Positions 33,604 to 42,347 are shown, counted from the stretch's first letter. The stretch is 64,000 nt of DNA from Paenibacillus xylanexedens (GCF_007676705.1 NZ_VEBF01000004.1:1-64000), one strand, 5' to 3'. Notes: generated from the sequence alone by a model not told the origin. Program-made: numbers and translations.

Positions 33604-33889
33604 GTGAAACGAAAGAGTGAGCATAATAGGACACAATAGTAAAAAACAACAGTACATTCCATTGTGCTCACCAATGAACATTTTGCATAAATCCAAAGAC
33701 ACCTTCCGCTCAGCGGGATATAGAAAACGAAATGCTCCTATTCGTCTAGAGCCTGTACTCGAGAGCGAGTTGGATCGAATGATGCAATTGCTGATATAAA
33801 AACAGTATTAATTATGAATTATACCGTTCCAATTTTGCATAAGCCCTTCCGGTTATGTGGCCGGAAGGCCGTGAAAATTTTTGAATATA
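33604..33889 (+). other. Region after second zwf, no supported gene
   Basis: It holds a 60-codon open frame (33617-33799) without a ribosome-binding site and an 8-bp hairpin, ccttccgg with ccggaagg at 33845-33868, that lacks a T run. I see no gene that I can support here. Confidence 0.4.
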
Positions 33890-34078
33890 GATTAGCGGAC
33901 GCACTGAGTTTTTTGCCTAAGTAGCGACGTAGTGTAGGGGACGGAATCGATTCTGTAGAAGCAAAGCGTTCGCCTTTGTATCCAAATTTCATCAATCTAA
34001 ATGTTGATGAAAAGAAATTTGGATACAACAGCGATCGAAAGAACGAGCCGTAACCGGAACGGTTGCTGCGAAACGGCA
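33890..34078 (+). repeat. Structured dispersed repeat, copy A
   Basis: It carries the shared blocks AGGGGACGGAATCGATT, AGCGTTCGCCTTTGT and ACAACAGCGATCGAAAGAAC. Between them lies a perfect 13-bp hairpin arm pair, gtatccaaatttc with gaaatttggatac. It then continues into gccgtaaccggaacgg, which can fold into a further stem (gccgt with acggc around aaccg/cggtt). It ends about 65 bases upstream of the 6-phosphogluconate dehydrogenase gene in the same orientation. Confidence 0.85.
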
Positions 34079-34142
34079 ATGTAGTCTGGCGCTCTGCAAC
34101 AAAGTGAAATTTAAACATTGTTCATAACAGGAGGATTTTGAA

Positions 34143-35036
34143 ATGAAACTTGGACTTATTGGATTAGGAAAAATGGGATTAAACCTCGGTAGAAACCTGA
34201 TTGATCACAAACACGAAGTGGTTGCTTTTGACCTGAACGCTGAAGCGGTTAATGAAATGAAAGAATACGGTGCTGAAGGCGTATCTTCTTACGCAGAGAT
34301 GGTCGCTTCGCTTGAATCCCCACGTGTATTGTGGATCATGGTTCCTCACAACGTGGTAGACGCTGTACTGGCTGAAGTGAGCCCATTGTTGTCCAAAGGC
34401 GACATCATTATTGAAGCGGGTAACTCCCACTACAAAGAATCCATCCGTCGTTACGAAGAGATGAAACCAAAAGGCATTCATTACATGGATGCAGGTACAT
34501 CTGGCGGTATGGAAGGCGCACGTAATGGCGCTTGTTATATGATCGGTGGAGACCCGGAAGCTTGGGCAATCGTTGAACCGGCATTCAAAGATACTTCTGT
34601 AGAGAACGGCTACCTGTATGCAGGTAAAGCGGGCAGCGGTCACTTCCTCAAAATGGTTCACAATGGTATCGAGTACGGTATGATGGCATCCATCGGTGAA
34701 GGTTTTGACGTATTGGAGAAAAGTGGATTTGATTTTGACTTCGAACAAGTGGCTCGCGTATGGAACAACGGTTCCGTTATCCGCTCTTGGTTGATGGAGC
34801 TGACAGAACGTGCCTTCTCCAAAGATGCAAACCTTGATGAGATTAAAGGCGTAATGCACTCTTCTGGCGAAGGACGTTGGACGGTAGAAACGGCATTTGA
34901 CCTTCAAACGGCTACACCAGTTATCGCTTTGTCCTTGCTGATGCGTTACCGTTCCCTGGAGACAGACACATTCACAGGTAAAGTGGTAGCAGCACTGCGT
35001 AACGAATTTGGCGGTCACGCTGTAGAGAAAAATTAA
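34143..35036 (+). CDS. gnd: 6-phosphogluconate dehydrogenase, short (NAD-type) form
   Basis: A 297-residue decarboxylating 6-phosphogluconate dehydrogenase giving ribulose-5-phosphate and CO2. The nucleotide motif is GLIGLGKMGLNLGRNL (residues 4-19), the substrate region DAGTSGGMEGARNGACYMIG near 118-137, and the catalytic Lys/Asn segment GHFLKMVHNGIEYGMM near 176-190. The short length, compared with about 470 residues, marks the YqeC/NAD+-preferring class. It lies between zwf and the transaldolase gene. CAGGAGGATTTTG precedes ATG. Confidence 0.94.
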   Translation: MKLGLIGLGKMGLNLGRNLIDHKHEVVAFDLNAEAVNEMKEYGAEGVSSYAEMVASLESPRVLWIMVPHNVVDAVLAEVSPLLSKGDIIIEAGNSHYKESIRRYEEMKPKGIHYMDAGTSGGMEGARNGACYMIGGDPEAWAIVEPAFKDTSVENGYLYAGKAGSGHFLKMVHNGIEYGMMASIGEGFDVLEKSGFDFDFEQVARVWNNGSVIRSWLMELTERAFSKDANLDEIKGVMHSSGEGRWTVETAFDLQTATPVIALSLLMRYRSLETDTFTGKVVAALRNEFGGHAVEKN

Positions 35037-35122
35037 TTTTATATATAACTGTTAACATATGATGAACATCGGGTAATGACTTATATCGTGTTTACGAATT
35101 CATCAAGTGGAGGGAACATATC

Positions 35123-35767
35123 ATGAAATTTTTCTTGGATACAGGGAATGTGGAAGAAATCAAACGGATCGAACGTCTGGGTCTGGTGGATGGAGTCACG
35201 ACCAACCCGTCTTTGATTGCCAAAGAAGGTCGCGTATTTAAAGAAGTCATTCAGGAGATCTGTGGCATCGTTAAGGGCCCTGTCAGTGCTGAAGTCATCG
35301 GTCTCAAAGCCGAGGATATGTTGAAGGAAGCTTATGAAATTGCAGAATGGGCACCGAATGTAGTCATTAAATTGCCGATGACCGAAGATGGGCTATATGC
35401 TTGTCATGAATTGTCGCAAAAAGGGATCAAAACCAATGTAACGCTGATCTTCTCCGCAGCACAGGGCCTGATGGCGGCGAAAGCCGGTGCGACTTACATC
35501 AGTCCATTCGTTGGTCGCTTGGATGATATTGCGGTGGACGGTATGAAATTGATTCGTGATCTGCGTCTGATTCTGGACATGTATGATCTGCCTTCCGAGA
35601 TTATCGCAGCAAGCATTCGCAATATCAAACATGTCGAAGATGCAGCCCTTTCCGGTGCGCATATTGCCACCATTCCAGGTTCGCTTCTGCCAACACTTTG
35701 GAAACACCCACTGACGGACAGTGGGATTGAACGTTTCCTGAAAGACTGGGAATCTGTTCCGAAATAA
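35123..35767 (+). CDS. tal: Small transaldolase / fructose-6-phosphate aldolase family
   Basis: A 214-residue TIM-barrel enzyme with the Schiff-base Lys83 in NVVIKLPMT, GVTTNPSLIAKEG near residues 24-36 and the YISPFVGRLDD segment. Family members of this size act as transaldolases in the non-oxidative pentose phosphate pathway (TalC/YwjH) or as fructose-6-phosphate aldolases; the pathway neighbours favour transaldolase. AGTGGAGGG precedes ATG. It ends the zwf-gnd-tal group with the terminator at 35808. Confidence 0.92.
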   Translation: MKFFLDTGNVEEIKRIERLGLVDGVTTNPSLIAKEGRVFKEVIQEICGIVKGPVSAEVIGLKAEDMLKEAYEIAEWAPNVVIKLPMTEDGLYACHELSQKGIKTNVTLIFSAAQGLMAAKAGATYISPFVGRLDDIAVDGMKLIRDLRLILDMYDLPSEIIAASIRNIKHVEDAALSGAHIATIPGSLLPTLWKHPLTDSGIERFLKDWESVPK

Positions 35768-35807
35768 AGTGGTAGACAATGCCCGATTCTTTGGGTGTCT
35801 GAACATA

Positions 35808-35853
35808 AAGCCTTTCGCATTGTGGAGTAATCTGCAAGCGGAAGGTTTTTTTA
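35808..35853 (+). terminator. Terminator after transaldolase gene
   Basis: An imperfect stem (aagcctttcgca with tgcaagcggaaggtt) is followed by seven T. Confidence 0.7.
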
Positions 35854-36017
35854 TCTTTGTTTTCGTTTGATCCAATTAGTCAGTGGTGACTGCTTGTCTC
35901 TTTAATATTGTTATTACTTTCTGTCCAGTGTCCACGTACTGTCCTTCTTTTTCGGGACAACAGTGCATAAGGTTAACATATATCCTATAGCTCATCCCGC
36001 AGGGGAGGGACACTTCG

Positions 36018-36893
36018 ATGATGAGAAGAAGATGGCGAGGCCGGAGACGTCGTAAACCGCCAAGCGGTAAACGCAAAATGTGGTTAATCATTTTATTGGT
36101 TACAGCGTTTTGTTTGATGCAGGGTTTTGCCTATGTGGATAAGAAAATGAAGCCCCCGATCATGCATTTGGCCAAGATCAGAGTGAAGCAGATTGCAACC
36201 GAAGCGATCAACAAGGCGATTACAGCACAGGTGGCAGATGGTAAAACCAATGAAGGGTTAATTGACTGGAAGACGGATACCGCCGGGAAAGTGTCCGGTT
36301 TCATGCTGAACTACAATGAGCATATGCGAATCACCGCAAGTACGATGAATATCGTGCAATCCACGCTTCAGAATGTACACATGTTAAAAGAAAAGATACC
36401 GCTGGGGCAGGCGCTGGGCAGTCCGGTGTTGGCCTCATTTGGTCCGAGTATACCGGTTCGTATCGAGCCTCAGGGCGCTGTCAAAGTGGATCTGAACACC
36501 CGTCAACAGAATGCAGGCATTAACATGATTTTGGTGGAAGTGTACATTCATATCATTGCTGAGGTCGCAGTAGTGGTTCCCTTCGATATGGAGCCCGAAA
36601 CGGTCGATACGGAAATCCCGATTTCTTATCTTCTGGTTGTCGGCGATGTGCCAATGTATTATTACGATAATCAGGGCAAGCCAGTAGGCAGTAACGGTAG
36701 TCAGGCCCCGGCTATTGCACTGCCATCAGGGCATACGGGGGTATCAAGCGGTAGTGAAATCACTACGAATCCCCCTAGCCAGAACCAGCAACAGGCACCA
36801 ACAGACAATGTACATGGGAACGAGCTTGAATTTGAGCCGGATCTGCCGGATATCAATGGGGGATTGCAACCTAATAAGGATACGCAGCCATGA
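36018..36893 (+). CDS. yunB: YunB family sporulation protein
   Basis: A 291-residue protein with a very basic N terminus (MMRRRWRGRRRRKPPSGKRK), one membrane helix (about 21-40) and an extracytoplasmic domain matching YunB in layout (SPVLASFGPSIPVRIEPQGAVKVDL, EVAVVVPFDMEPETVDTEIPISYLLVVGDVP). The last 65 residues are a low-complexity Ser/Gly/Gln/Asn/Pro tail. In Bacillus YunB is made under sigma E in the mother cell. Its neighbours lytH and lipA are also neighbours of yunB there. GGGGAGGG precedes ATG. Confidence 0.88.
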   Translation: MMRRRWRGRRRRKPPSGKRKMWLIILLVTAFCLMQGFAYVDKKMKPPIMHLAKIRVKQIATEAINKAITAQVADGKTNEGLIDWKTDTAGKVSGFMLNYNEHMRITASTMNIVQSTLQNVHMLKEKIPLGQALGSPVLASFGPSIPVRIEPQGAVKVDLNTRQQNAGINMILVEVYIHIIAEVAVVVPFDMEPETVDTEIPISYLLVVGDVPMYYYDNQGKPVGSNGSQAPAIALPSGHTGVSSGSEITTNPPSQNQQQAPTDNVHGNELEFEPDLPDINGGLQPNKDTQP

Positions 36894-36922
36894 TGCACAC
36901 AAATTTGAATTGCAAAGCAAAG

Positions 36923-36955
36923 AAAGGGGCCTCTAATAAAGAGGTCCCTTTTTCG
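36923..36955 (+). terminator. Bidirectional terminator between yunB and lytH
   Basis: The arms aaggggcctct and agaggtccctt pair around aataa and are followed by TTTTT. It serves two convergent genes. Confidence 0.8.
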
Positions 36956-37072
36956 AATGCTTATCGTACTCTGAGCCGAAGAGAATCGACTTAAATCCCG
37001 GCAATTTACAGGTTTGGGTCAAGACATGAGGTGTACTCCAAATTGCTTCCCACGTACGGGCATATCCTCGTC

Positions 37073-38143
37073 TCACTTGTTTTTCGTATTCTTCTGTTTG
37101 CGTTCTTCCTGTTCCCAATGTTTCAGCTGTGGGTAAGGATCGAACGACCATTCGTGCAGTCCGCTGTCCCGGTAAATCCCATAGTGCAGATGAGGAGGGA
37201 ATTTACCCTGTGTCCCAGGTTTGCCATAACCCGAACTGCCAACCCATCCCACGACCTGACCGGGGATAACCACTTCACCGATGCGTGCGCTCTTGTCAAA
37301 ACCCGAGAGGTGGGCGTAGTAATGATAATGGTTGTTCAAATCGCGAATTCCGATGCGCCAGCCGCCAAACGGGTTCCAGCCTTTGATCTCCACGATCCCG
37401 TAACAGGTGCTGCGCACAGGTAGTCCATGCGGAGCGAAGATGTCGGTTCCCTCATGAATGCGATAGCCGCCCCAACTTCGTTTCGTACCCCAGGTGCTGC
37501 GGTAGGAGTAGTTGGTTCCGAGCGGCACGGGAAAGGCATGTCCAAATAGATCCAAGTTGTCAAAATGCTCATATAACTTCGCGAATTGTTGTATCCGTTG
37601 TACAGCACGGGAGTTGTGATAATATTCCCACAGGGCAATGTTGAAGTCCTCTTGCTTGTGTCCGTAACCCTGAATAACAGAAGCTATGCTGTACAGCACA
37701 TCCTGATCATTGTTGGCATCTGCCAGGCCATCCCCAGAACCGTCACGTCCATATCCGTTGAAAAAGAGAATGGAGTTCGGGTGTTGATCCGTCTCATCAG
37801 GATTTAGCCATCCTCTCCATGCCGGAGAGGTCATGAAAATACCTGTAAGTCGCTCAGGATGCTTGCGATCCTTCGGGTGTGCACGGGTAATCGTTCGTTC
37901 ATACTGATCAATTGCGGCCAGCCTGTACCAGGGAATCTGAGTCATCTGACCGATGCTCTCGTATAAATGACGACGTGCAGCGAAAATTTCTGCGGGCTTT
38001 AGCTCAGCTGCCTGTGGTTTGGGAGCGGCCCCGGAGGGTTCACTGTAAACATCAACAGGCAAGAATGGGAGAAGCAGAGTACCTGCAAGTAATGTTTTGA
38101 TCCAAAAGCGGTATGTGTGCCTGAAGGTCAAGCGTTGTTGCAC
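37073..38143 (-). CDS. lytH: LytH-like M23 family peptidase
   Basis: A 356-residue exported protein: an N-terminal membrane/signal segment (WIKTLLAGTLLLPFLPVDVY), a helical middle region and a C-terminal M23 domain with zinc ligands in HEGTDIFAPHG and HLHYGIY. LytH of Bacillus is a sigma-K-dependent L-Ala-D-Glu endopeptidase that trims spore cortex peptidoglycan. The synteny with yunB and lipA supports this. A GTG start at 38143 is chosen because AAAGGGG lies ten bases upstream; TTG 38194 and ATG 38164 lack such a site. Confidence 0.86.
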   Translation of the reverse strand: MQQRLTFRHTYRFWIKTLLAGTLLLPFLPVDVYSEPSGAAPKPQAAELKPAEIFAARRHLYESIGQMTQIPWYRLAAIDQYERTITRAHPKDRKHPERLTGIFMTSPAWRGWLNPDETDQHPNSILFFNGYGRDGSGDGLADANNDQDVLYSIASVIQGYGHKQEDFNIALWEYYHNSRAVQRIQQFAKLYEHFDNLDLFGHAFPVPLGTNYSYRSTWGTKRSWGGYRIHEGTDIFAPHGLPVRSTCYGIVEIKGWNPFGGWRIGIRDLNNHYHYYAHLSGFDKSARIGEVVIPGQVVGWVGSSGYGKPGTQGKFPPHLHYGIYRDSGLHEWSFDPYPQLKHWEQEERKQKNTKNK

Positions 38144-38314
38144 TGGGAAGCAGCCCCTTTCCATTAGAATGATACAAGGTACCCGATGAACCAAGCTAAA
38201 GGTTAGCGTTCTTCAAAAGTCCTCATTTTATCCATGTGAGCTGTCGTTATGAATCGAATGAAACAAATTGTCCAGAGCAGGGTTGAATGCACAAGATGTG
38301 ACAAATGGGGGTTT

Positions 38315-38337
38315 TTCCAGCGCTTTCATGGTATAAT
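38315..38337 (+). promoter_or_regulatory. lipA promoter with cre-like sequence
   Basis: TATAAT at 38332-38337 is preceded by TGG, an extended -10 element. Immediately upstream, 38315-38329 read on the minus strand is ATGAAAGCGCTGGAA, one mismatch from the CcpA consensus. Confidence 0.45.
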
Positions 38338-38383
38338 ATGTTCCGAGCAACAGCCTAACTTCAGTAGAAAGAAGGTTTATGCA

Positions 38384-39283
38384 TTGGCTAAACGTGTTAA
38401 AGAACCGAAACCGGATTGGATTCGGATCAAATTGACAACCGGCGATAACTATCAGGAAATGAAAACGATGATGCGTTCCAAAACGCTGCATACGGTATGT
38501 GAGGAAGCACGGTGTCCGAATATTTATGAATGCTGGGCCAATCGAACGGCCACTTTTATGATTTTGGGCGACATTTGCACAAGGGCATGCCGTTTTTGCG
38601 CGGTGAATACAGGCTTGCCAACGGAGCTTGATTTGCAGGAACCAGAACGTGTGGCGGAAGCAGCAGAACAGATGAATCTGCAACACTGCGTAATTACAAG
38701 TGTAGCCCGTGATGATTTGAAGGACGGGGGAGCTACGATTTTTGCAGAGACGGTAAAGGCCGTGCGGCGGCGCTTGCCATTGTGCAGCGTTGAAGTACTC
38801 ATTCCAGACTTTCTGGGCGATCGGGAATCTTTGCAGATTGTAATGGATGCCAAACCAGACATTCTGAATCACAATATTGAGACAGTTGAGCGGTTGTCAG
38901 ACAAAGTGCGTGCCAAGGCCAAGTATAGACGTTCACTGGAATTGCTCGCTCGTGCCAAAGAAATGCAACCTAACATCCCAACGAAATCAAGCATTATGCT
39001 TGGTGTAGGTGAGGAATATAATGAAATTTTATCAACGATGGATGATCTTCGTGCGGTGAACTGCGATATTATGACGATTGGTCAATATTTGCAACCATCG
39101 GAGAAACATCTGTATGTTGAAAAGTATTATCCGCCAGAGGAGTTTGCTGCATTGAAACAGGAAGGATTGAAACGTGGATTCAGCCATGTCGAATCCGGCC
39201 CGATGGTTCGCAGCTCCTACCATGCGCATGAACAGGTGAAATCGGCTACCAAACATGCTGAACAGGCGGCAACACACGCGTGA
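38384..39283 (+). CDS. lipA: Lipoyl synthase
   Basis: A 299-residue radical-SAM enzyme inserting two sulphurs into octanoyl groups. It has the auxiliary-cluster cysteines CEEARCPNIYEC, the radical-SAM motif CTRACRFC and the family C-terminal RSSYHAHEQV. A TTG start at 38384 is preferred: GAAGG lies at suitable spacing, and the product then begins MAKRVKEPKPDW and matches the 298-residue Bacillus length. A longer frame from 38249 would run through the promoter. It is followed by yutD. Confidence 0.95.
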   Translation: MAKRVKEPKPDWIRIKLTTGDNYQEMKTMMRSKTLHTVCEEARCPNIYECWANRTATFMILGDICTRACRFCAVNTGLPTELDLQEPERVAEAAEQMNLQHCVITSVARDDLKDGGATIFAETVKAVRRRLPLCSVEVLIPDFLGDRESLQIVMDAKPDILNHNIETVERLSDKVRAKAKYRRSLELLARAKEMQPNIPTKSSIMLGVGEEYNEILSTMDDLRAVNCDIMTIGQYLQPSEKHLYVEKYYPPEEFAALKQEGLKRGFSHVESGPMVRSSYHAHEQVKSATKHAEQAATHA

Positions 39284-39297
39284 TGGAGGATACCGGA

Positions 39298-39717
39298 TTG
39301 GAAGAAGAAAAAATCACAGAACAGATTCAGGAACAACTTCAGGAACAGATCCAGGAGCCGGTTCAGGAGTCAGGTGTTGAATTGGTTGAAGAAAAGCCCA
39401 AAGAACCGGTCATTGTACAGATCGGCGGCAAAAATTATGAAATCGTCCAGAACCACAAAGAGGGCTGGAACCCAGAAGTCTTCCGTGATCGTTACAGTGA
39501 AGTGCTGGAGCGTTACGATTATATTATCGGGGACTGGGGTTATAGCCAGTTACGGTTAAAAGGTTTTTACCGTGATAACCATCCCAAAGCTACGAAGGAT
39601 TCCATGATCGCCAGTATGGTGGATTATATCAATGAATATTGTAACTTTGGCTGTGCGTACTTCGTGCTTCAGAAGAGCAAAGATCAACCTCAAGCCAAAG
39701 CAAAAAGCGGTTCCTGA
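39298..39717 (+). CDS. yutD: YutD family protein
   Basis: A 139-residue protein. A Glu/Gln-rich N-terminal stretch (EEEKITEQIQEQLQEQIQEP) precedes the conserved YutD core (IGGKNYEIVQNHKEGWNPEVF, RYDYIIGDWGYSQLRLKGFY). Its function is unknown; it accompanies lipA in Bacilli. A TTG at 39298 follows TGGAGG at perfect spacing and is preferred. An ATG at 39283 overlapping the lipA stop is the alternative, giving five more residues. Confidence 0.85.
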   Translation: MEEEKITEQIQEQLQEQIQEPVQESGVELVEEKPKEPVIVQIGGKNYEIVQNHKEGWNPEVFRDRYSEVLERYDYIIGDWGYSQLRLKGFYRDNHPKATKDSMIASMVDYINEYCNFGCAYFVLQKSKDQPQAKAKSGS

Positions 39718-39733
39718 GAAGGACCGCTTTTTT
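39703..39733 (+). terminator. Terminator after yutD
   Basis: The arms aaaagcggttcc and ggaccgctttt (one mismatch) are followed by TTT. It probably also serves the convergent NAD kinase gene. Confidence 0.8.
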
Positions 39734-39743
39734 GGTGTGTATG

Positions 39744-40547
39744 TTAGTCCAGAAATGCCGTGCGGACCCGATTCCAGAATGGATAAGGACGGAAACGCGC
39801 AAAACTAACCTTGTGATTGGATACCTGACAACGCACAGATATGAGATCCTCCACCATTACGTTCACATGATCAATCGTCATTAATAACCGCTGATCCTTA
39901 CGGGAGAAAATATCACAATGATGATGCTTGGGCAAAATAACCGGTGAACCGAGTGTCCGATAGACTCTGTTATTGATCGAAGCAATCTCCGCAATCTGAA
40001 TGGCCTCAATGGTTGGATGCACCATGGCACCGCCAAGGGCTTTGTTGTATGCTGTACTGCCTGATGGCGTGGACACACAGATTCCATCTCCACGGAACAT
40101 TTCAAAAGTCACATCGTTAATATCGACCTGGGCCACGACGGTACCGTCCACACCTTTTAATGTAAATTCATTAAGTGCAATGTAAGAGGAATTCCCCGAC
40201 TTTTTACGAATCTCAAGCTCCAGAAGTGGATATTGTACAATACGTGGCTTAAGCCGCTCCGGATCTCCTTTGCCACTCATCAGTCTAACTAATTCACGTA
40301 ATTCTTCCTTCTTCCAATCGGCATAAAAGCCGAGATGGCCTGTATGAACCCCAACAAAAGCAATATCCGGAATGCGGTCGATGAAATTGTGAAATGCCTG
40401 CAGCATCGTACCATCGCCCCCGATGGAGATGACGATCTCCGGCGATTCTGCATCCAGCTTGAACCCTTCTTCCTTCGCCAGCGCATGAAACTGCTGACTG
40501 AGATCAATCGATAACTGGTCTCCGCGGTCTTGAACATAGTATCTCAA
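39744..40547 (-). CDS. nadK: NAD kinase
   Basis: A 267-residue NAD kinase producing NADP+ from NAD+ and ATP. It has the GGDGTML motif near residue 43-49 and the second substrate motif PSGSTAYNKALGGAMVHP. Length is typical of Firmicute enzymes. The TTG start at 40547 is supported by AAAGGAG with eight-base spacing. NADPH demand from the two G6PDs in the window is a loose functional link only. Confidence 0.95.
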   Translation of the reverse strand: MRYYVQDRGDQLSIDLSQQFHALAKEEGFKLDAESPEIVISIGGDGTMLQAFHNFIDRIPDIAFVGVHTGHLGFYADWKKEELRELVRLMSGKGDPERLKPRIVQYPLLELEIRKKSGNSSYIALNEFTLKGVDGTVVAQVDINDVTFEMFRGDGICVSTPSGSTAYNKALGGAMVHPTIEAIQIAEIASINNRVYRTLGSPVILPKHHHCDIFSRKDQRLLMTIDHVNVMVEDLISVRCQVSNHKVSFARFRPYPFWNRVRTAFLD

Positions 40548-40651
40548 GATGAAAGCTCCTTTGTGGTCATTATACTACCGATGATAATCAATTCCGCGGA
40601 AGAACACAACGTTTGGATGCATATTCAGTTAAATGTAGATGAATGGTAGGC

Positions 40652-41905
40652 TTATTTTTTGGCTTGTCGACTAGGTTTGAGAATGGAACTTAATGCCGCC
40701 AACAATAGCAACAACACGGTGAGGCTTACAAAAACAATCATTCCGGACAAAAAGATCAGTCCCCAGTCCGGTGTATACGTCGATAATGATGGGATGAAAC
40801 CGGGCTCCATTAGAACAGGGGAAGTAGAACGCCCCATCATGGGTGTCCATAACAGCAGGACGAGCACAGGTGCGATTAGCGCATGTATCGCCCTGGCAAA
40901 TAGAAAGGGGCCGTATCTCATTGGTGTGTTACTGAGGACACTCATAATCTGCGCATGGACGGATAGTCCGCCCCAGGAGAGTACAAATGCAGCTGCCGCT
41001 ACTTTATATACGAGTGGAATAGAGGTACTGACACCTCCAGCTTCCTTGGCCCCCAGTGTTACTTCAAATAAACCCCCGACCAAGCTAGGAGATAAGGATG
41101 GAGGCAATCCGGTATACTGTAGCAATTGCTCGGTAATCCTGTACAATCCGCCAAGCCAACCGGTCTGCACAAGTAACTCCATCATGACCGAGAAGAATAC
41201 AACCAGCCCTCCTACGATAATAATAAGGCGAAGGGATGAGGAGACTGCCTGGCGCAACAGTTCACCAAATGCCCGTCCGTCAGCCTTTCTTGCTTCATGC
41301 ATCGCATAGATGGCGCGGATTAGTCTGTTTTGATGCTTCTCCTCTGATGGAGCTTTAGAAGAGATGTCTGGGTGTGAGCCTTTCGCTGCACCCCCGTGGA
41401 AACGCATGAGCACACCCACCAGAAAAGCAGCAGCATAATGGCTTGCAACCAATACTGGAGCAATGGCAACATTGTGAAAGAACCCAACCGATACAGCTCC
41501 TATCATGAAGATCGGATCGGATGATGTGGTGAAGGCAACGAGCCGTTCTCCTTCTTCCCGAGTAACCAATTTTTGTTCCCATAACTGGGCGGTCAGTTTA
41601 GCCCCTGTAGGATAACCGGATGCACAACTTACGGCAAATACAAAACCACCGCTTCCGGGCACACGGAACAATGGACGCATTAGTGGGTTCAGCAACGTAC
41701 CGAGAAAATGAACAATCCCGAATCCGAGCAGCAGCTCGGACAGCACTAAAAAAGGAAAAAGGGAGGGAAACAATACGTCCCACCAGATGGACAGTCCGCG
41801 TACACCTGCATGCCAGGTTTCCGCTGGGAACAAGACCATTAACACACAAAGGATCAGGAGAGCGAGTGTGATCAGGACATGGGTGAGTCGTTGTGGAGCA
41901 GCCAT
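40652..41905 (-). CDS. ylbJ: YlbJ family sporulation integral membrane protein
   Basis: A 417-residue polytopic membrane protein, about eight to ten helices, with two nucleoside-recognition (gate) domains. The first shows WWDVLFPSLFPFLVLSELLLG and FVFAVSCASGYPTGAKLTAQL; the second lies in the latter half (VLSWGGLSVHAQIMSVL). YlbJ is sigma-E-controlled and needed for normal spore envelope. AAAGGAGAAG precedes ATG. A perfect cre match lies about 105 bases upstream of the start. Confidence 0.9.
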   Translation of the reverse strand: MAAPQRLTHVLITLALLILCVLMVLFPAETWHAGVRGLSIWWDVLFPSLFPFLVLSELLLGFGIVHFLGTLLNPLMRPLFRVPGSGGFVFAVSCASGYPTGAKLTAQLWEQKLVTREEGERLVAFTTSSDPIFMIGAVSVGFFHNVAIAPVLVASHYAAAFLVGVLMRFHGGAAKGSHPDISSKAPSEEKHQNRLIRAIYAMHEARKADGRAFGELLRQAVSSSLRLIIIVGGLVVFFSVMMELLVQTGWLGGLYRITEQLLQYTGLPPSLSPSLVGGLFEVTLGAKEAGGVSTSIPLVYKVAAAAFVLSWGGLSVHAQIMSVLSNTPMRYGPFLFARAIHALIAPVLVLLLWTPMMGRSTSPVLMEPGFIPSLSTYTPDWGLIFLSGMIVFVSLTVLLLLLAALSSILKPSRQAKK

Positions 41906-42009
41906 GAGTTCTTCTCCTTTATTTTTGGAATGGTCGGTGTGCAGCAGTCAGTGGCGCTTTTGCCATCAATATATGAAAAAAAGCGGACAAACAGTACAAA
42001 ATTATATAT

Positions 42010-42024
42010 AGAAAGCGCTTGCAA
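42010..42024 (-). promoter_or_regulatory. Catabolite-responsive element (cre) match
   Basis: On the minus strand TTGCAAGCGCTTTCT fits WTGNAANCGNWNNCW at every defined position. It lies between ylbJ and a small plus-strand ORF, and could act on either. Confidence 0.5.
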
Positions 42025-42126
42025 AAGTGGCTGTGTTTTTGAGTGATGTGTGCTAAAATGGGAAAAACGCCTGAACGTCACCTAATTGTCTCCAAGGTGG
42101 AATTCAATTCGGATGGAGTGATGATC

Positions 42127-42222
42127 ATGAGTCTTGTCACCGGGATCCTGGTCTGTGCTTTTGTATATGTGATACGTGCCTCGCTGGTACGCTCTGAGGA
42201 AGAGGATTGGCGGAGTTATTAA
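42127..42222 (+). CDS. Tiny single-pass membrane protein (31 aa)
   Basis: The frame encodes MSLVTGILVCAFVYVIRASL followed by VRSEEEDWRSY. It has one membrane helix and a short charged cytoplasmic tail. GGAG lies eight bases before the ATG at 42127 (an in-frame ATG at 42121 is closer). An extended -10 (TGC-TAAAAT, 42051-42059) is upstream and a strong terminator starts 13 bases after the stop, so this looks like a complete small transcription unit. Not recognised. Confidence 0.62.
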   Translation: MSLVTGILVCAFVYVIRASLVRSEEEDWRSY

Positions 42223-42234
42223 TGGAATATCTAG

Positions 42235-42265
42235 TGCGCCAACCCATGCGGTTGGCGCTTTTTTT
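42235..42265 (+). terminator. Terminator after the 31-residue ORF
   Basis: GCGCCAACC and GGTTGGCGC form a perfect stem with a short loop (catgc-type), followed by seven T. Confidence 0.88.
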
Positions 42266-42278
42266 GTGTAATGTTTTG

Positions 42279-42347
42279 AAAAAGGTCCTATATACAGATA
42301 GCTGGTCATGCATCCTGATGATTTCATGTTATATAGGACTTTTTGGT
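42279..42347 (+). terminator. Second hairpin with long loop upstream of haemoglobin gene
   Basis: The arms aaaaaggtcctatata and tatataggacttttt pair almost perfectly over a loop of about 35 bases; T-rich sequence follows. It may be a back-up terminator for the small unit or a minus-strand terminator. Confidence 0.5.

Noticed and set aside
33617..33799. A 60-codon frame after the second zwf
   Set aside because: No ribosome-binding site and no recognisable features; kept only as a remote possibility.
34179..35018. A 279-codon minus-strand frame antisense to the 6-phosphogluconate dehydrogenase gene
   Set aside because: A codon-bias shadow of the real gene; the product is His/Cys/Phe-rich and matches nothing known.
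38249..38383. Longer lipA start upstream
   Set aside because: It would place the promoter TATAAT inside the gene and add 45 residues absent from known lipoyl synthases; TTG 38384 has a good ribosome-binding site.
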